Assembly (NCBI GenBank): GCA_041651995.1
Contig: JBAZID010000012.1
Coordinates: 20,455-84,454 of the forward strand
Source of the DNA: Sulfuricella sp.
GTDB taxonomy: Bacteria > Pseudomonadota > Gammaproteobacteria > Burkholderiales > Sulfuricellaceae
DNA: 64,000 bases
Direction: 5' to 3'
The notes under the pieces were generated by a model. It ran no database searches. It was given only the letters and a program-made list of their open reading frames with translations, and had not been told where the DNA came from. Below, piece by piece: positions 9,028-17,459 of this stretch. A program made the translations under genes and the position numbers. Numbering within the stretch: position 1 is the first letter of the stretch; each line of letters begins with the position of its first letter.

Positions 9028-10875
9028 CTAGTGGGCTGTCTGGGTGAAAAGAGAAGCACGCGTGGTGTCTGGGTTCATGCGCAGCAGTTCTTCCATGTCC
9101 AGCACCAGGACCACGGATCCATCTCCTGAAAGGGTGGCGCCAGCAATGCCCTTGGGCTTGATGTCAAGCAGGGGCTTGATCACCACGTCATCCCGGCCAA
9201 TAAAACTGTCGATTGCGAGCACGAAGGTGGTGTCGGTGCTTTGCATCAGCACGCCAAAAGCAGGCGCGCCATTTTCCGGCCAGCCTATCATGCTTGCCAG
9301 CGAACGTACCGGCATGACTTCATCGCGTACGACCATGGTGGCGCGTCCGGAGACCTGTTTCACGGCTTTCGCGTCAATCGGGGTGATTTCCCTGACCATG
9401 GAGAGTGGCACGGCAAAGGGCTGGTCGCAGACTCGTACCAGCAATACCGGCAGAATCGCCAAGGTCAGCGGCAGTGAGATGGTGATGGTTGTGCCTGCGC
9501 CAACCGTGGAGGAGATTTCGATACGGCCATTGAGCTTGCCAATATTGGTCTTCACCACGTCCATGCCGACACCGCGGCCAGATACGTCTGAAATCAGATC
9601 CTTGGTGGAAAATCCCGGCAGGAAAATGAGTTGCAAACTTTGCCTGTCATCCAGGCTGTTTGCCATATCCAGGTCGATCAGGCCTTTTTCCACTGCCTTG
9701 TGACGGATGGTGTCTGGGCGCATGCCCCGCCCGTCATCGGCGATTTCAATGATAATGTGGTCGCCCACCTGTGCCGCGGTCAGGCGCACCACGCTTTTCA
9801 TCGGTTTGCCGGCAGCGGCGCGTTCCTCCGGGCTGTCCACGCCATGGTCCACCGCATTGCGAACCAGATGCACCAGCGGATCGTTGAGATCTTCGATCAT
9901 GGTCTTGTCGATCTCGGTGTCTTCGCCGGACAGCAGCAATTCCACATCCTTGCCAAGCTGCCGTGCCAGATCGCGTGCCAGCCGAGGGTATTTCTGGAAC
10001 AGGCGGCCGATCGGCTGCATCCGGGTTTTCATTACCGCACTTTGCAGATCGCCCACCAGCAGATCCAGCTGGCTGACAGCTTCATCCAGCGCTTTCAGCG
10101 TGTTGGCATCCTGTTTGCCGGCGAGTATGTCTGCGCGCAAGCTGGTCAGGCGGTTTTTGGTCAGGCCAATTTCGCCGGTATAGGTCAGTACCTGATCCAG
10201 GCGCGTGGTGTCGACGCGGATGGTGGCTTCTTTCACCGTTGCCACGCTGGCCTGGGGCGCTGCTGCCCTTGGGGGGGCGGCAGCGGGAAGAATCTCTGGA
10301 TGCGGTGCGGGATGTGCTTTAACCAGAGCAGCAACAGATGGCGCATGCTGGGCGGCGGGGGCTTCGCTCCCGAGCAGGGTGTGGTAAACACCCTCCCAGT
10401 CCGGGCTTTCACTCGTGCTGGCGGGCACGGCAACAGCCGATGCAGTCTCGGGCTGGGACTGTGCTGCATGCAATGATGCATGGCCGCCGGCGATGACGGC
10501 ATCCAGCGCGTCGAGCAGATGTTTTTCCGCAGGAGGCGGTACCTGGGCCTGCCCAAGATGGCCAAACATGTCGCGTACCACGCCTGTGGCAGCCATGATG
10601 ACGTCCATGATGTCGGGCGTCAGGGAGAGCTCGGCGGTGCGTAGCTTGTCGAACAGATTTTCGGTGCGATGGCACAGTTCCACCAGTTCGTTGACATTGA
10701 GAAAACCCGCCCCGCCCTTGATCGTGTGGAAGCCGCGAAAAATGTCATTGAGCAGGGATTTGTCTCCCGGACGTTTCTCCAGTTCCACCAGCTTGTTATC
10801 CACATCGGACAGAAGCTCGCCTGCTTCCATGAGGAAATCCTGAAGCAGTTCCTCCATTCCAGCGAAATGACTCAT
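9028..10875 (-). CDS. cheA: Chemotaxis histidine kinase CheA
   Basis: Kinase that autophosphorylates at receptor arrays and passes phosphate to CheY. Domains in order: HPt with phospho-acceptor His50 in FHTIKGGAGF, a linker of about 100 residues rich in Ala and Pro (120-220) that replaces a clear CheY-binding P2 domain, the dimerisation helices, the HATPase with HLVRNAVDHG, DDGRGM and SGRGVGMDVVK boxes, and a C-terminal CheW-like domain. Length 615 is short for CheA, in line with the reduced P2. It follows cheZ by 46 bases. With no cheW in the window, coupling to receptors probably relies on the two CheV proteins or on a cheW elsewhere. Confidence 0.97.
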   Translation of the reverse strand: MSHFAGMEELLQDFLMEAGELLSDVDNKLVELEKRPGDKSLLNDIFRGFHTIKGGAGFLNVNELVELCHRTENLFDKLRTAELSLTPDIMDVIMAATGVVRDMFGHLGQAQVPPPAEKHLLDALDAVIAGGHASLHAAQSQPETASAVAVPASTSESPDWEGVYHTLLGSEAPAAQHAPSVAALVKAHPAPHPEILPAAAPPRAAAPQASVATVKEATIRVDTTRLDQVLTYTGEIGLTKNRLTSLRADILAGKQDANTLKALDEAVSQLDLLVGDLQSAVMKTRMQPIGRLFQKYPRLARDLARQLGKDVELLLSGEDTEIDKTMIEDLNDPLVHLVRNAVDHGVDSPEERAAAGKPMKSVVRLTAAQVGDHIIIEIADDGRGMRPDTIRHKAVEKGLIDLDMANSLDDRQSLQLIFLPGFSTKDLISDVSGRGVGMDVVKTNIGKLNGRIEISSTVGAGTTITISLPLTLAILPVLLVRVCDQPFAVPLSMVREITPIDAKAVKQVSGRATMVVRDEVMPVRSLASMIGWPENGAPAFGVLMQSTDTTFVLAIDSFIGRDDVVIKPLLDIKPKGIAGATLSGDGSVVLVLDMEELLRMNPDTTRASLFTQTAH

Positions 10876-10921
10876 GGTTTCTCCCGTAATTCTTTATTGA
10901 TGCCCTGGTTCGAGCGCAGGC

Positions 10922-11698
10922 TCAGAACCCCAGGCTCTCGAGCAGGTCGTCTACCTGCTGCTGGTTGGTAACGATATCGGTACGGCCATCGGCATTGATG
11001 ACCGGCCCGTTCAGCAGGCCTGTATCGACTTCGTTGCGCTTGTTTGCCGGTGTGCTGTCGATCAGCAGCTGTAGCAATTGTGTTTCCACCTGTTGCGCCA
11101 GCTCAATGACTTTCTTGATGACCTGACCAGTCAGGTCCTGAAAGTCCTGCGCCATCATGATTTCCATCAACTGGGCATTGGTGGCCTGTGTGTGGGTTGG
11201 CACCTGGTGCAGGTAGACGCGGGTGTCTGACACCAGTTGCTTGAATTCATCCACGCTCAGCTGGTTGCTGAACATTTTGTCCCATTTTCCTGACAGTGCG
11301 GTTGCACCGGCTTCAAGTTTTTCCTGTAGCGGCTGGGCGACTTCTGTGGCAGATAGCGCGCGTTCCGCCGCCTGCTCCGTCATCGCGGCAATGTAATTGA
11401 GGCGGTCGCGCGCGTCAGGAATCAGGCCCTCCGCCACCTTTTCAAGCGACTTGTCATAGCCCAGTTCGCGCAGCGTATCGTGCAGCTTGCGCGTCATGTG
11501 ACCCAGCGAGGAAAAAACCTTTTCACTGCAGGCATCGCCGCTGCTATCGCTAACGGCCGGCATCTGAATATCAGTGCTTGAAGTTTCCTGTGATTTTGCT
11601 TCTGCGACCGGTTCAGTGCTTTGGCTTGCCATTACGATACTGTCAAACAGAGCTTCCAGATCGTCTGAGTCACCAGTGTTCTGTGGCGTGTTGCTCAC
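10922..11698 (-). CDS. cheZ: CheY-phosphate phosphatase CheZ
   Basis: Dephosphorylates CheY-P and so ends the chemotaxis signal. The long helical hairpin contains the active-site segment AQDFQDLTGQ, with the catalytic Gln and Asp of the family, and the protein ends in QQVDDLLESLGF, matching the C-terminal CheY-binding peptide of enterobacterial CheZ. Length 258 is somewhat longer than the E. coli protein because of an acidic, low-complexity N-terminus (about 1-60). It is encoded between cheY and cheA on the minus strand. Confidence 0.96.
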   Translation of the reverse strand: MSNTPQNTGDSDDLEALFDSIVMASQSTEPVAEAKSQETSSTDIQMPAVSDSSGDACSEKVFSSLGHMTRKLHDTLRELGYDKSLEKVAEGLIPDARDRLNYIAAMTEQAAERALSATEVAQPLQEKLEAGATALSGKWDKMFSNQLSVDEFKQLVSDTRVYLHQVPTHTQATNAQLMEIMMAQDFQDLTGQVIKKVIELAQQVETQLLQLLIDSTPANKRNEVDTGLLNGPVINADGRTDIVTNQQQVDDLLESLGF

Positions 11699-11811
11699 TC
11701 GTCACCTCCCATTTATTGCCTGTATTTTTTCAGGTGTTTTATTTGGTTTTCGCAGTGCCCATGGCGCTGCTTCCGGAAATGCGTCAATCCTGTGAATGGC
11801 TCCGGTGAGAC

Positions 11812-12204
11812 TTATTTGGCAGCCATTTTTTCGAACACCTTGTTAAGCTTTTCTTCCAGTGTGGCAGCCGTGAATGGCTTCACAATATAACCGCTGGCAC
11901 CCGCCTGGGCTGCTTCGATGATGTTTTCCTTCTTGGCTTCGGCGGTTACCATCATTACCGGTAAATGCTTGAGCGTGGCATCCGCACGTATTGCACGGAG
12001 TAATTCGATGCCTGTCATGTTGGGCATGTTCCAGTCGCTCACGACAAATTCGAAATTGCTGCCTTTAAGTTTGCTGAGTGCCACCACGCCATCTTCAGCC
12101 TCATCGACGTTGGTAAAGCCCAGTTCTTTTAGCAAATTGCGCACAATTCGACGCATTGTCGAGAAGTCATCCACGACCAAAAATTTCAGATTCTTGTCTA
12201 CCAT
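11812..12204 (-). CDS. cheY: Chemotaxis response regulator CheY
   Basis: Single-domain receiver (130 residues) that binds the flagellar switch when phosphorylated. The acidic pair VVDD (12-13), phospho-acceptor Asp57 in VVSDWNMPNMTG, the Thr of MMVTAEA and the Lys of YIVKPF are all in place, and DDFSTMRRIVRNLL is characteristic of CheY. It lies 113 bases upstream of cheZ and 76 bases downstream of cheV, the latter gap holding a tandem heptamer. Confidence 0.97.
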   Translation of the reverse strand: MVDKNLKFLVVDDFSTMRRIVRNLLKELGFTNVDEAEDGVVALSKLKGSNFEFVVSDWNMPNMTGIELLRAIRADATLKHLPVMMVTAEAKKENIIEAAQAGASGYIVKPFTAATLEEKLNKVFEKMAAK

Positions 12205-12249
12205 TAAACCTACTCCAGATTATTGGCTATCAGCTATCAGTAAAATCTC

Positions 12250-12277
12250 TGCTGACTGCTGACTGCTGACTGCTGAC
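12250..12277. repeat. Four tandem copies of TGCTGAC
   Basis: Perfect 7-base tandem repeat, four units, in the cheY-cheV gap just past the cheV stop codon. It is preceded by GGCTATCAGCTATCAG, a second small direct repeat. Being outside the coding frames, changes in copy number would not shift a reading frame. Confidence 0.9.
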
Positions 12278-12280
12278 CAG

Positions 12281-13219
12281 CTATCTCATCAGCAACGGTC
12301 GCAGCGTCTCGGCCAGGACCGTCGGGTCAAATTTTGCGACATAGGCATCCACACCCACCGCTTTACCCATGCTGCGGTTGGCATCCGAAGACAGGGAAGA
12401 ATGCATGACCACCGGAATTCCTTCGAAACGGCGATCACTCTTGATTCTTTTGGTGAGTACATAGCCATCCATTTCCGGCATTTCGGCATCAGTCAGGATC
12501 ACGCTGATCAGATTGCTGACCGGAATGCCATCATGCTGAGCTCGTGCCGCGAGGTTCTGCAGTTTTTCCCAGGCCTCGTGGCCGTTGCTGGCTTGCTGAT
12601 AGGGAACGGATAGCTTGTCGAGTGTCATCATGATCTCCTTGCGCGCGATGGCGGAGTCGTCCACGAAGAACAGGTATTGTTCGGCTGACATCTCGACCGG
12701 GGCTAAATCGGGAATCGCCTCCATGCCCAGTGCGTTGACCAGGATCTGCTCCACATCGAGAATCGATACCAGCCGCCCATCTTCCAGTTCAGTGATGGCC
12801 GTGATCAGATCTTCTGCGCCTGCCAGTCCGGATTGTGGCGGCTTGATTTTTTCCCAGTCGACCCGAACGATGCGGTCTACTTCATGTACCAGAAAACCCT
12901 GAGTATGTTTGCTGTATTCGGTGACAATCATGGTCTGGCCAGTTGCTTCCGGCACATTGTCGAGCTGCATGAAATCTACCAGTGAAAGCACCGGGATGAT
13001 ATTGCCGCGCAGCGAGATGACTCCAAGCACACCGTTCGGCATGTGGGGCGTTTTAGTGATGAAGGGGGTTTGCGATACCTCGCGCACCTTGAATACGTTG
13101 ATGCCGAAACACTCTCCCGTCCCCAGCGTGAACAGGAGAATCTCCATCTTGTTGGAGCCGGCCAGCTTGGTTCGGGCATCTACCGATTCGATCAGCGCGG
13201 CATTGGCATGGGTCGTCAT
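12281..13219 (-). CDS. cheV: Chemotaxis coupling/receiver protein CheV (copy 1)
   Basis: Hybrid of a CheW-like coupling domain (about 20-160) and a C-terminal receiver domain (about 180-310) with phospho-acceptor Asp244 in ILTDAEMPEMDG. It links receptors to CheA and its phosphorylation tunes adaptation. Length 312 is standard. It starts 19 bases after the end of a second cheV, with which it shares the domain plan and many segments (RTKLAG, FGINVFKVREV, MPEMDGY), so the pair arose by tandem duplication. Because the copies have diverged clearly, the duplication is not recent. Confidence 0.95.
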   Translation of the reverse strand: MTTHANAALIESVDARTKLAGSNKMEILLFTLGTGECFGINVFKVREVSQTPFITKTPHMPNGVLGVISLRGNIIPVLSLVDFMQLDNVPEATGQTMIVTEYSKHTQGFLVHEVDRIVRVDWEKIKPPQSGLAGAEDLITAITELEDGRLVSILDVEQILVNALGMEAIPDLAPVEMSAEQYLFFVDDSAIARKEIMMTLDKLSVPYQQASNGHEAWEKLQNLAARAQHDGIPVSNLISVILTDAEMPEMDGYVLTKRIKSDRRFEGIPVVMHSSLSSDANRSMGKAVGVDAYVAKFDPTVLAETLRPLLMR

Positions 13220-13238
13220 GATGTCGGTCCTGGAAAAG

Positions 13239-14183
13239 TCAGCCCATTAAGCGGCGGGTAAGGATTTCAGATAGCTTGGCGGGCTCGAATTTCGAGACAT
13301 ACTCGTCCACCCCCACGGAGCGGCCCAGTTCCTGATTCGATGCTCCGCTTAGTGAGGAATGCATGATGACCGGGATGCCGGCAAAGCGGGGGTCGCTTTT
13401 GATGTTCTTGGTTAGAAAATAGCCATCCATTTCCGGCATTTCCACGTCGGTCAACACCAGCTGGATGTAGTGATTGACCGGCAACTTGGCGGCATCGGCG
13501 CGCGCGGCGATCTGTTGCAGCTCTTCCCAGGCCTGTTTGCCGTTGGTGGCGCTGCGATAATGGATGTTCATCGCCTCCAGGGTGCGTTCAATCTGCTTGC
13601 GCGCGACCGGGGAGTCATCGGTGAAGAATATGGTGCGTTCCTCTTCCAGTGGTGTCAGGCTGGAGAAGATAATTTCATGTTCATTGTAGTGCGTTGTTTC
13701 AGCAAGGATCTTTTCAACGTCCATGAGCATGACCAGGCGGCCATCCTGTAGTTGGGTGACGGCAGTAACCAGGCCACCCATCTGTGCCACCAGCATTTCA
13801 GGCGGCACTTTGATTTCAGACCAGTCGAGGCGCAGGATGGTGTCCACGCTCTCCACCAGAAAGCCCTGAGTGCGGGCGTTGTATTCGGTGACGATCATGA
13901 TGTCCGGCTTGGTGTTGGTCACGATGCCGGCGTACTTGATCAGATCCACCACAGGAACAAGAGAGCCGCGCAGGCTGACCATTCCTTCCACCGTGGGGGG
14001 CATGTCGGGGGCGCGTGTGATTTCCGGTACCCGCATCACTTCGCGCACCTTGAATACATTGATGCCGAAGGTTTCCTTGCGTCCGCTATTCTGATCCACG
14101 CCCAGTGTGAAGAGCAGGATTTCCAGCTTGTTGGTGCCAGCGAGCTTGGTGCGGGCATCAATCCGTTTTAACAGTTCTGACAT
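13239..14183 (-). CDS. cheV: Chemotaxis coupling/receiver protein CheV (copy 2)
   Basis: Second CheV in tandem, 314 residues. The CheW-like domain spans about 18-160 and has a short insertion (LGVDQNSGRKETFGINVFKV) absent from copy 1; the receiver has Asp246 in VLTDVEMPEMDG. It lies between the Aer-like receptor gene and cheV copy 1. As no cheW is present in this cluster, the two CheV proteins may divide the coupling work, for instance for different receptors. That division is inference. Confidence 0.95.
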   Translation of the reverse strand: MSELLKRIDARTKLAGTNKLEILLFTLGVDQNSGRKETFGINVFKVREVMRVPEITRAPDMPPTVEGMVSLRGSLVPVVDLIKYAGIVTNTKPDIMIVTEYNARTQGFLVESVDTILRLDWSEIKVPPEMLVAQMGGLVTAVTQLQDGRLVMLMDVEKILAETTHYNEHEIIFSSLTPLEEERTIFFTDDSPVARKQIERTLEAMNIHYRSATNGKQAWEELQQIAARADAAKLPVNHYIQLVLTDVEMPEMDGYFLTKNIKSDPRFAGIPVIMHSSLSGASNQELGRSVGVDEYVSKFEPAKLSEILTRRLMG

Positions 14184-14246
14184 CTTGAATTTAGACTCCG
14201 GTGTATTGCCGCTTCGGAAGGATAACCAATTTTTAATGCATCTGCA

Positions 14247-15827
14247 TCAAATCTTGAAACGGCTGACGGTATTTCTCAAGTGATGCGCCATATCTTCCAG
14301 TTCTTCGGAGGCAGTCAGGGTCTGACTGATAGCCATGCTGTTGTTTTCAGTGATGCTGGAAATTTTGTCGACATTGCGGCTGATATCGGTGCTGGCCTGG
14401 ACTTCTTCATCTGTGGCGGCGGCAATGGTCTCCACGCCCTCACTGACATTTTTCACTGTCTGGGAAGAATCTGCCAGCACCATGGCCAGGTTTTCCATCG
14501 CATCCTGGCTGTTGGTCAGATGTTCCAGTCCCCGGTTGATGGATTCGTCCACGCCACCGGAGTGTTGCGCGATTTCCTGTGTCAGGGTGTCAATTTCCCT
14601 AGCTGCGGCAGCGGATTTCTCCGCCAGTTTTCTTACCTCGTCGGCTACCACGGCAAAGCCGCGCCCCTGCTCGCCTGCACGGGCCGCTTCAATGGCTGCG
14701 TTGAGCGCGAGAAGGTTGGTCTGGTCGGCGATGTCGCGCACATGCTTGGTCATCTGGCGAATGCTCTGGGTGCTGTTGACGAACTGTCCCACCTTGCCGG
14801 CAATTTCCCGCACCGTCTGCTCCACGATGTCGATTTCACCCAGCAAGGATGAAAGGCTCTCGTTGCCATGGTGTGCGTTGTCGAGGCTTTCCCGTGCAAT
14901 TTGCAGCACGTTCTGGGTGGTTTTTGCCACGGATGCGAGGCTGACTGTCAGTTCTTCCAGTGCGGTCGAAACGGCACTGACTTCATCCTGGGTCGATGCG
15001 TTCTGGCTGGCCTGGCTGGACAGGTGGGCCAATTGAGCTGATGCGCCGGACATTTTCTCGGCACTCATTATTACTTCGCCGTTGATGCCACGGAAGCCCA
15101 GCACCAGGGCATTGAGTGCTTGTGCCGTTTGGCCGATTTCATCATCCCTGAAAATCCTGGCGCGGAGTGACATGTCCTCGTTTCCCTGGATTGCAATGAG
15201 GGTAGACCGCAGGTCATCCAGCGGCATGACAATGGCGCGAACTATGAATAGACCAAGAACGGCTGCCAGTCCCAGGTTGAGAATGCCCAGGACCACGCCA
15301 CCCAGGCCCAGTGCCGCGCTGGCGCTTGATATCAGGGCAAACAGCACGATCATGCCGATCAGGCGGGTTTTGATGCTCAGGGTCCCGAGCCAGTTTGTGA
15401 GGCGTGCGCCGTGAGCCTTGTTTTCGCGCATGCGCGCATAAAGGGCATCCGCTTCGCTGATTTGAGTGCGGCTTGGCCTGGTGCGTACGGAGAGATAGCC
15501 GGTAATTTGCCCATGTTCGGTGATAGGGGTGACATTGGCCTCAACCCAGTAATAGTTACCGCTCTTGCAGCGGTTTTTTACAAAGCCGTGCCATAGTTTG
15601 CCCGCCTGAATTTGTTTCCACAGATCGGCAAAGGCCTCTGGCGGCATGTCCGGGTGGCGCACAATGTTATGTGATTTGCCGATCAGTTCAGTGGCGTCAT
15701 ATCCGCTGACCTCAATAAAATCAGCATTGGCGTAAGTAATCACACCGCGTGTATCGGTTTTGGAAATCAGCACCGCGCTGTCGCGGTAAATTGTTTCGCT
15801 GCTGGTGACCGGCAAGTTCTTTTTCAT
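14247..15827 (-). CDS. Aer-like methyl-accepting chemotaxis receptor with PAS domain
   Basis: Energy or redox taxis receptor. An N-terminal PAS domain (about 10-120) carries the Aer-type block NIVRHPDMPPEAFADLW and VKNRCKSGNYYWVEANVTP, which in Aer binds FAD. One hydrophobic region (about 165-215) provides membrane anchoring, followed by a HAMP-like segment and a signalling domain with the hairpin tip DQTNLLALNAAIEAARAGE. The start is set at ATG 15827, seven bases after GGGGGA; the upstream in-frame start at 15902 lacks this support and would add 25 residues. It is the first gene of the minus-strand chemotaxis set and probably defines its promoter region. Confidence 0.93.
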   Translation of the reverse strand: MKKNLPVTSSETIYRDSAVLISKTDTRGVITYANADFIEVSGYDATELIGKSHNIVRHPDMPPEAFADLWKQIQAGKLWHGFVKNRCKSGNYYWVEANVTPITEHGQITGYLSVRTRPSRTQISEADALYARMRENKAHGARLTNWLGTLSIKTRLIGMIVLFALISSASAALGLGGVVLGILNLGLAAVLGLFIVRAIVMPLDDLRSTLIAIQGNEDMSLRARIFRDDEIGQTAQALNALVLGFRGINGEVIMSAEKMSGASAQLAHLSSQASQNASTQDEVSAVSTALEELTVSLASVAKTTQNVLQIARESLDNAHHGNESLSSLLGEIDIVEQTVREIAGKVGQFVNSTQSIRQMTKHVRDIADQTNLLALNAAIEAARAGEQGRGFAVVADEVRKLAEKSAAAAREIDTLTQEIAQHSGGVDESINRGLEHLTNSQDAMENLAMVLADSSQTVKNVSEGVETIAAATDEEVQASTDISRNVDKISSITENNSMAISQTLTASEELEDMAHHLRNTVSRFKI

Positions 15828-15936
15828 GATTATTTCCCCCATCAAGTTCTTGCCCGGCTTTTTTATCGATGACTGTTCAATAGCAGTCAGGACCGTGGTC
15901 AAGATTGTTTTAGATGCTTACGCCTGATTTATCCTT

Positions 15937-15993
15937 AACGGTTATGGCGAAACGCCGTCCCGAATCATGAAACGACGTTTCGCCATGACCGTT
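15937..15993. repeat. 57-base inverted repeat, family AACGGTYATGGCGAAACG (copy 1)
   Basis: Left arm AACGGTTATGGCGAAACG (15937-15954) pairs with right arm CGTTTCGCCATGACCGTT (15976-15993) around a 21-base centre containing CCGAATCATGAAA. A closely matching copy is at 58733-58789 and a diverged one at 53534-53585. It lies in the divergent gap between the receptor gene and fleS and is followed by a second small C-rich/G-rich hairpin (CCCTCTC...GAGAGGG, about 15994-16031). The rest of this 450-base gap holds only the fleS promoter candidate. Confidence 0.9.
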
Positions 15994-16206
15994 TCCCTCT
16001 CTCCTTGCTCTCTCCCGGTGGGAGAGAGGGACTTTGGCAACGCTTTGCGTTGTTTCACGTTTAAAGTTTGAATCCGGATAGAAAACCCCATTTTTTTGTT
16101 CGAGTTTGTTGCGCTATATTGTGAAATTATTACGGCAATGTGATCGGGGGTTCACTGATGGTATTGTAGTGGATTCCCCTATGCCGTCAACAGCACCCAG
16201 TCTCTG

Positions 16207-16248
16207 CGCGCCAGGGGCGCGTTTGGGTGCGGATCCGGCATGTATAAT
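16207..16248 (+). promoter_or_regulatory. Candidate promoter of fleSR
   Basis: A perfect TATAAT at 16243-16248 lies 28 bases before the fleS start codon. No good -35 box is present at 17 bases, but a GC-rich inverted repeat CGCGCC-agg-GGCGCG (16207-16221) occupies that zone and could be an operator. The position suits a regulated promoter for the flagellar master pair; the sigma factor is inferred to be the housekeeping one. Confidence 0.45.
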
Positions 16249-16275
16249 GGGCATACCATTTGAAGGGGGTTGCCC

Positions 16276-17445
16276 TTGTCCGAAGCCGCCAAACAAGTCA
16301 GTCCGCAAGAGCTGGAACAGGCATTCAGTCTTTTTAATGAAGCTTCGGCCCAGCTTACCGGCGCTTATCATGAACTGCAGGGTCAGGTCGAGCGCTTGAC
16401 CGGTGAGCTGGCCGTGGCAAACGGTGCGTTGCGGCGCCAGTACCTGGAGAAGGAGGCGCTGTCTCAGCGCCTGGCGATGCTGTTGGCAGCCCTGCCTGCG
16501 GGGGTGGTCGTGGTGGATGGCGCGGGCCGGGTTAGTGACGCGAATGCTGCTGCGCGGCGCTTGCTGGGAGATGCCCTTGTCGGGCAGGAGTGGGGGGCGG
16601 CGCTTGAGCGTAGCCTCTGTCAGACGGCTACGCCCCATGAATGGGAAATGACGGCTGAGGACGGTTCGCTACGGCGGCTCAATCTCTCAATAAACCCGCT
16701 GGACTCCCTGGGCGGGCGGATCGTGCTGTTGCATGACATCACGGAAGCCTACCAGATGGCGCAGGATCTGCAGCGCCACCAGCGCCTGTCAGCGATGGGC
16801 GAAATGGCTGCTGGCCTGGCCCATCAACTGCGCACTCCGCTCTCCACGGCACTGTTGTATACCGCTAATCTGAGCAAGCCGGGGTTGGCCGAAATGGACC
16901 GCGCCCGTTTTGCTGAAAAGGCGGTGGCGCGCTTGCGTCATCTGGAGCACCTGATTCAGGATATGCTGTCTTTTGTAAAAGGCCAGGCAGGCACGCGCGA
17001 AATTTTGCCATTGGCTGGATTGCTGACGGAACTGGTGCAAATCATGGAGCCGCAAATGCATGAGCGCGGCGTCGTCCTGAGGGTCGAGGATGATTATCCT
17101 GCCTGCGTATTGCGCGCTGATCGCAAGGCGTTGACAGGCGCGCTGCTTAACTTGCTGGAAAATGCTTTGCAGGCAAGTGATGCCGGCAGCAAGGTTGTGC
17201 TGCGCGCAAAGCAGATTGAGAACGGCATGTTGCAGTTGAGTGTGAGCGACGCCGGGCGCGGTTTTGATGCGACGGTGAGCGGGCGGCTGTTCGAGCCTTT
17301 CTTTACTACCCGCAACGAGGGTACCGGTCTTGGGCTGGCGATCGTGCGCAATGTGGTTGAAGCCCATGGCGGAAAGGTGGAGGCGCGTTCTGCTCCCGGA
17401 GAAGGGAGTGAATTTGTGCTGCGCCTGCCGGTAGAAAAAATTTGA
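16276..17445 (+). CDS. fleS: Flagellar sensor histidine kinase FleS/FlrB
   Basis: Cytoplasmic PAS kinase that phosphorylates FleR to switch on middle flagellar genes. Coiled-coil N-terminus (about 10-75), PAS domain (about 75-160), HisKA with His183 in LAHQLRTPLS, and HATPase with the N box NLLENALQAS and G boxes DAGRGF and GTGLGLAIV. No transmembrane segment is present, as usual for this family. TTG 16276 is chosen as the start because AGGGGG at 16264-16269 is six bases away; the in-frame TTG at 16270 is too close. It overlaps the fleR open frame and is clearly its partner. Confidence 0.92.
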   Translation: MSEAAKQVSPQELEQAFSLFNEASAQLTGAYHELQGQVERLTGELAVANGALRRQYLEKEALSQRLAMLLAALPAGVVVVDGAGRVSDANAAARRLLGDALVGQEWGAALERSLCQTATPHEWEMTAEDGSLRRLNLSINPLDSLGGRIVLLHDITEAYQMAQDLQRHQRLSAMGEMAAGLAHQLRTPLSTALLYTANLSKPGLAEMDRARFAEKAVARLRHLEHLIQDMLSFVKGQAGTREILPLAGLLTELVQIMEPQMHERGVVLRVEDDYPACVLRADRKALTGALLNLLENALQASDAGSKVVLRAKQIENGMLQLSVSDAGRGFDATVSGRLFEPFFTTRNEGTGLGLAIVRNVVEAHGGKVEARSAPGEGSEFVLRLPVEKI

Positions 17446-17459
17446 ATGAAAAAACAGCG

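Noticed and set aside
12250..12277. Tandem heptamers as a CRISPR-like array
   Set aside because: Units are 7 bases without spacers; there are no cas genes.
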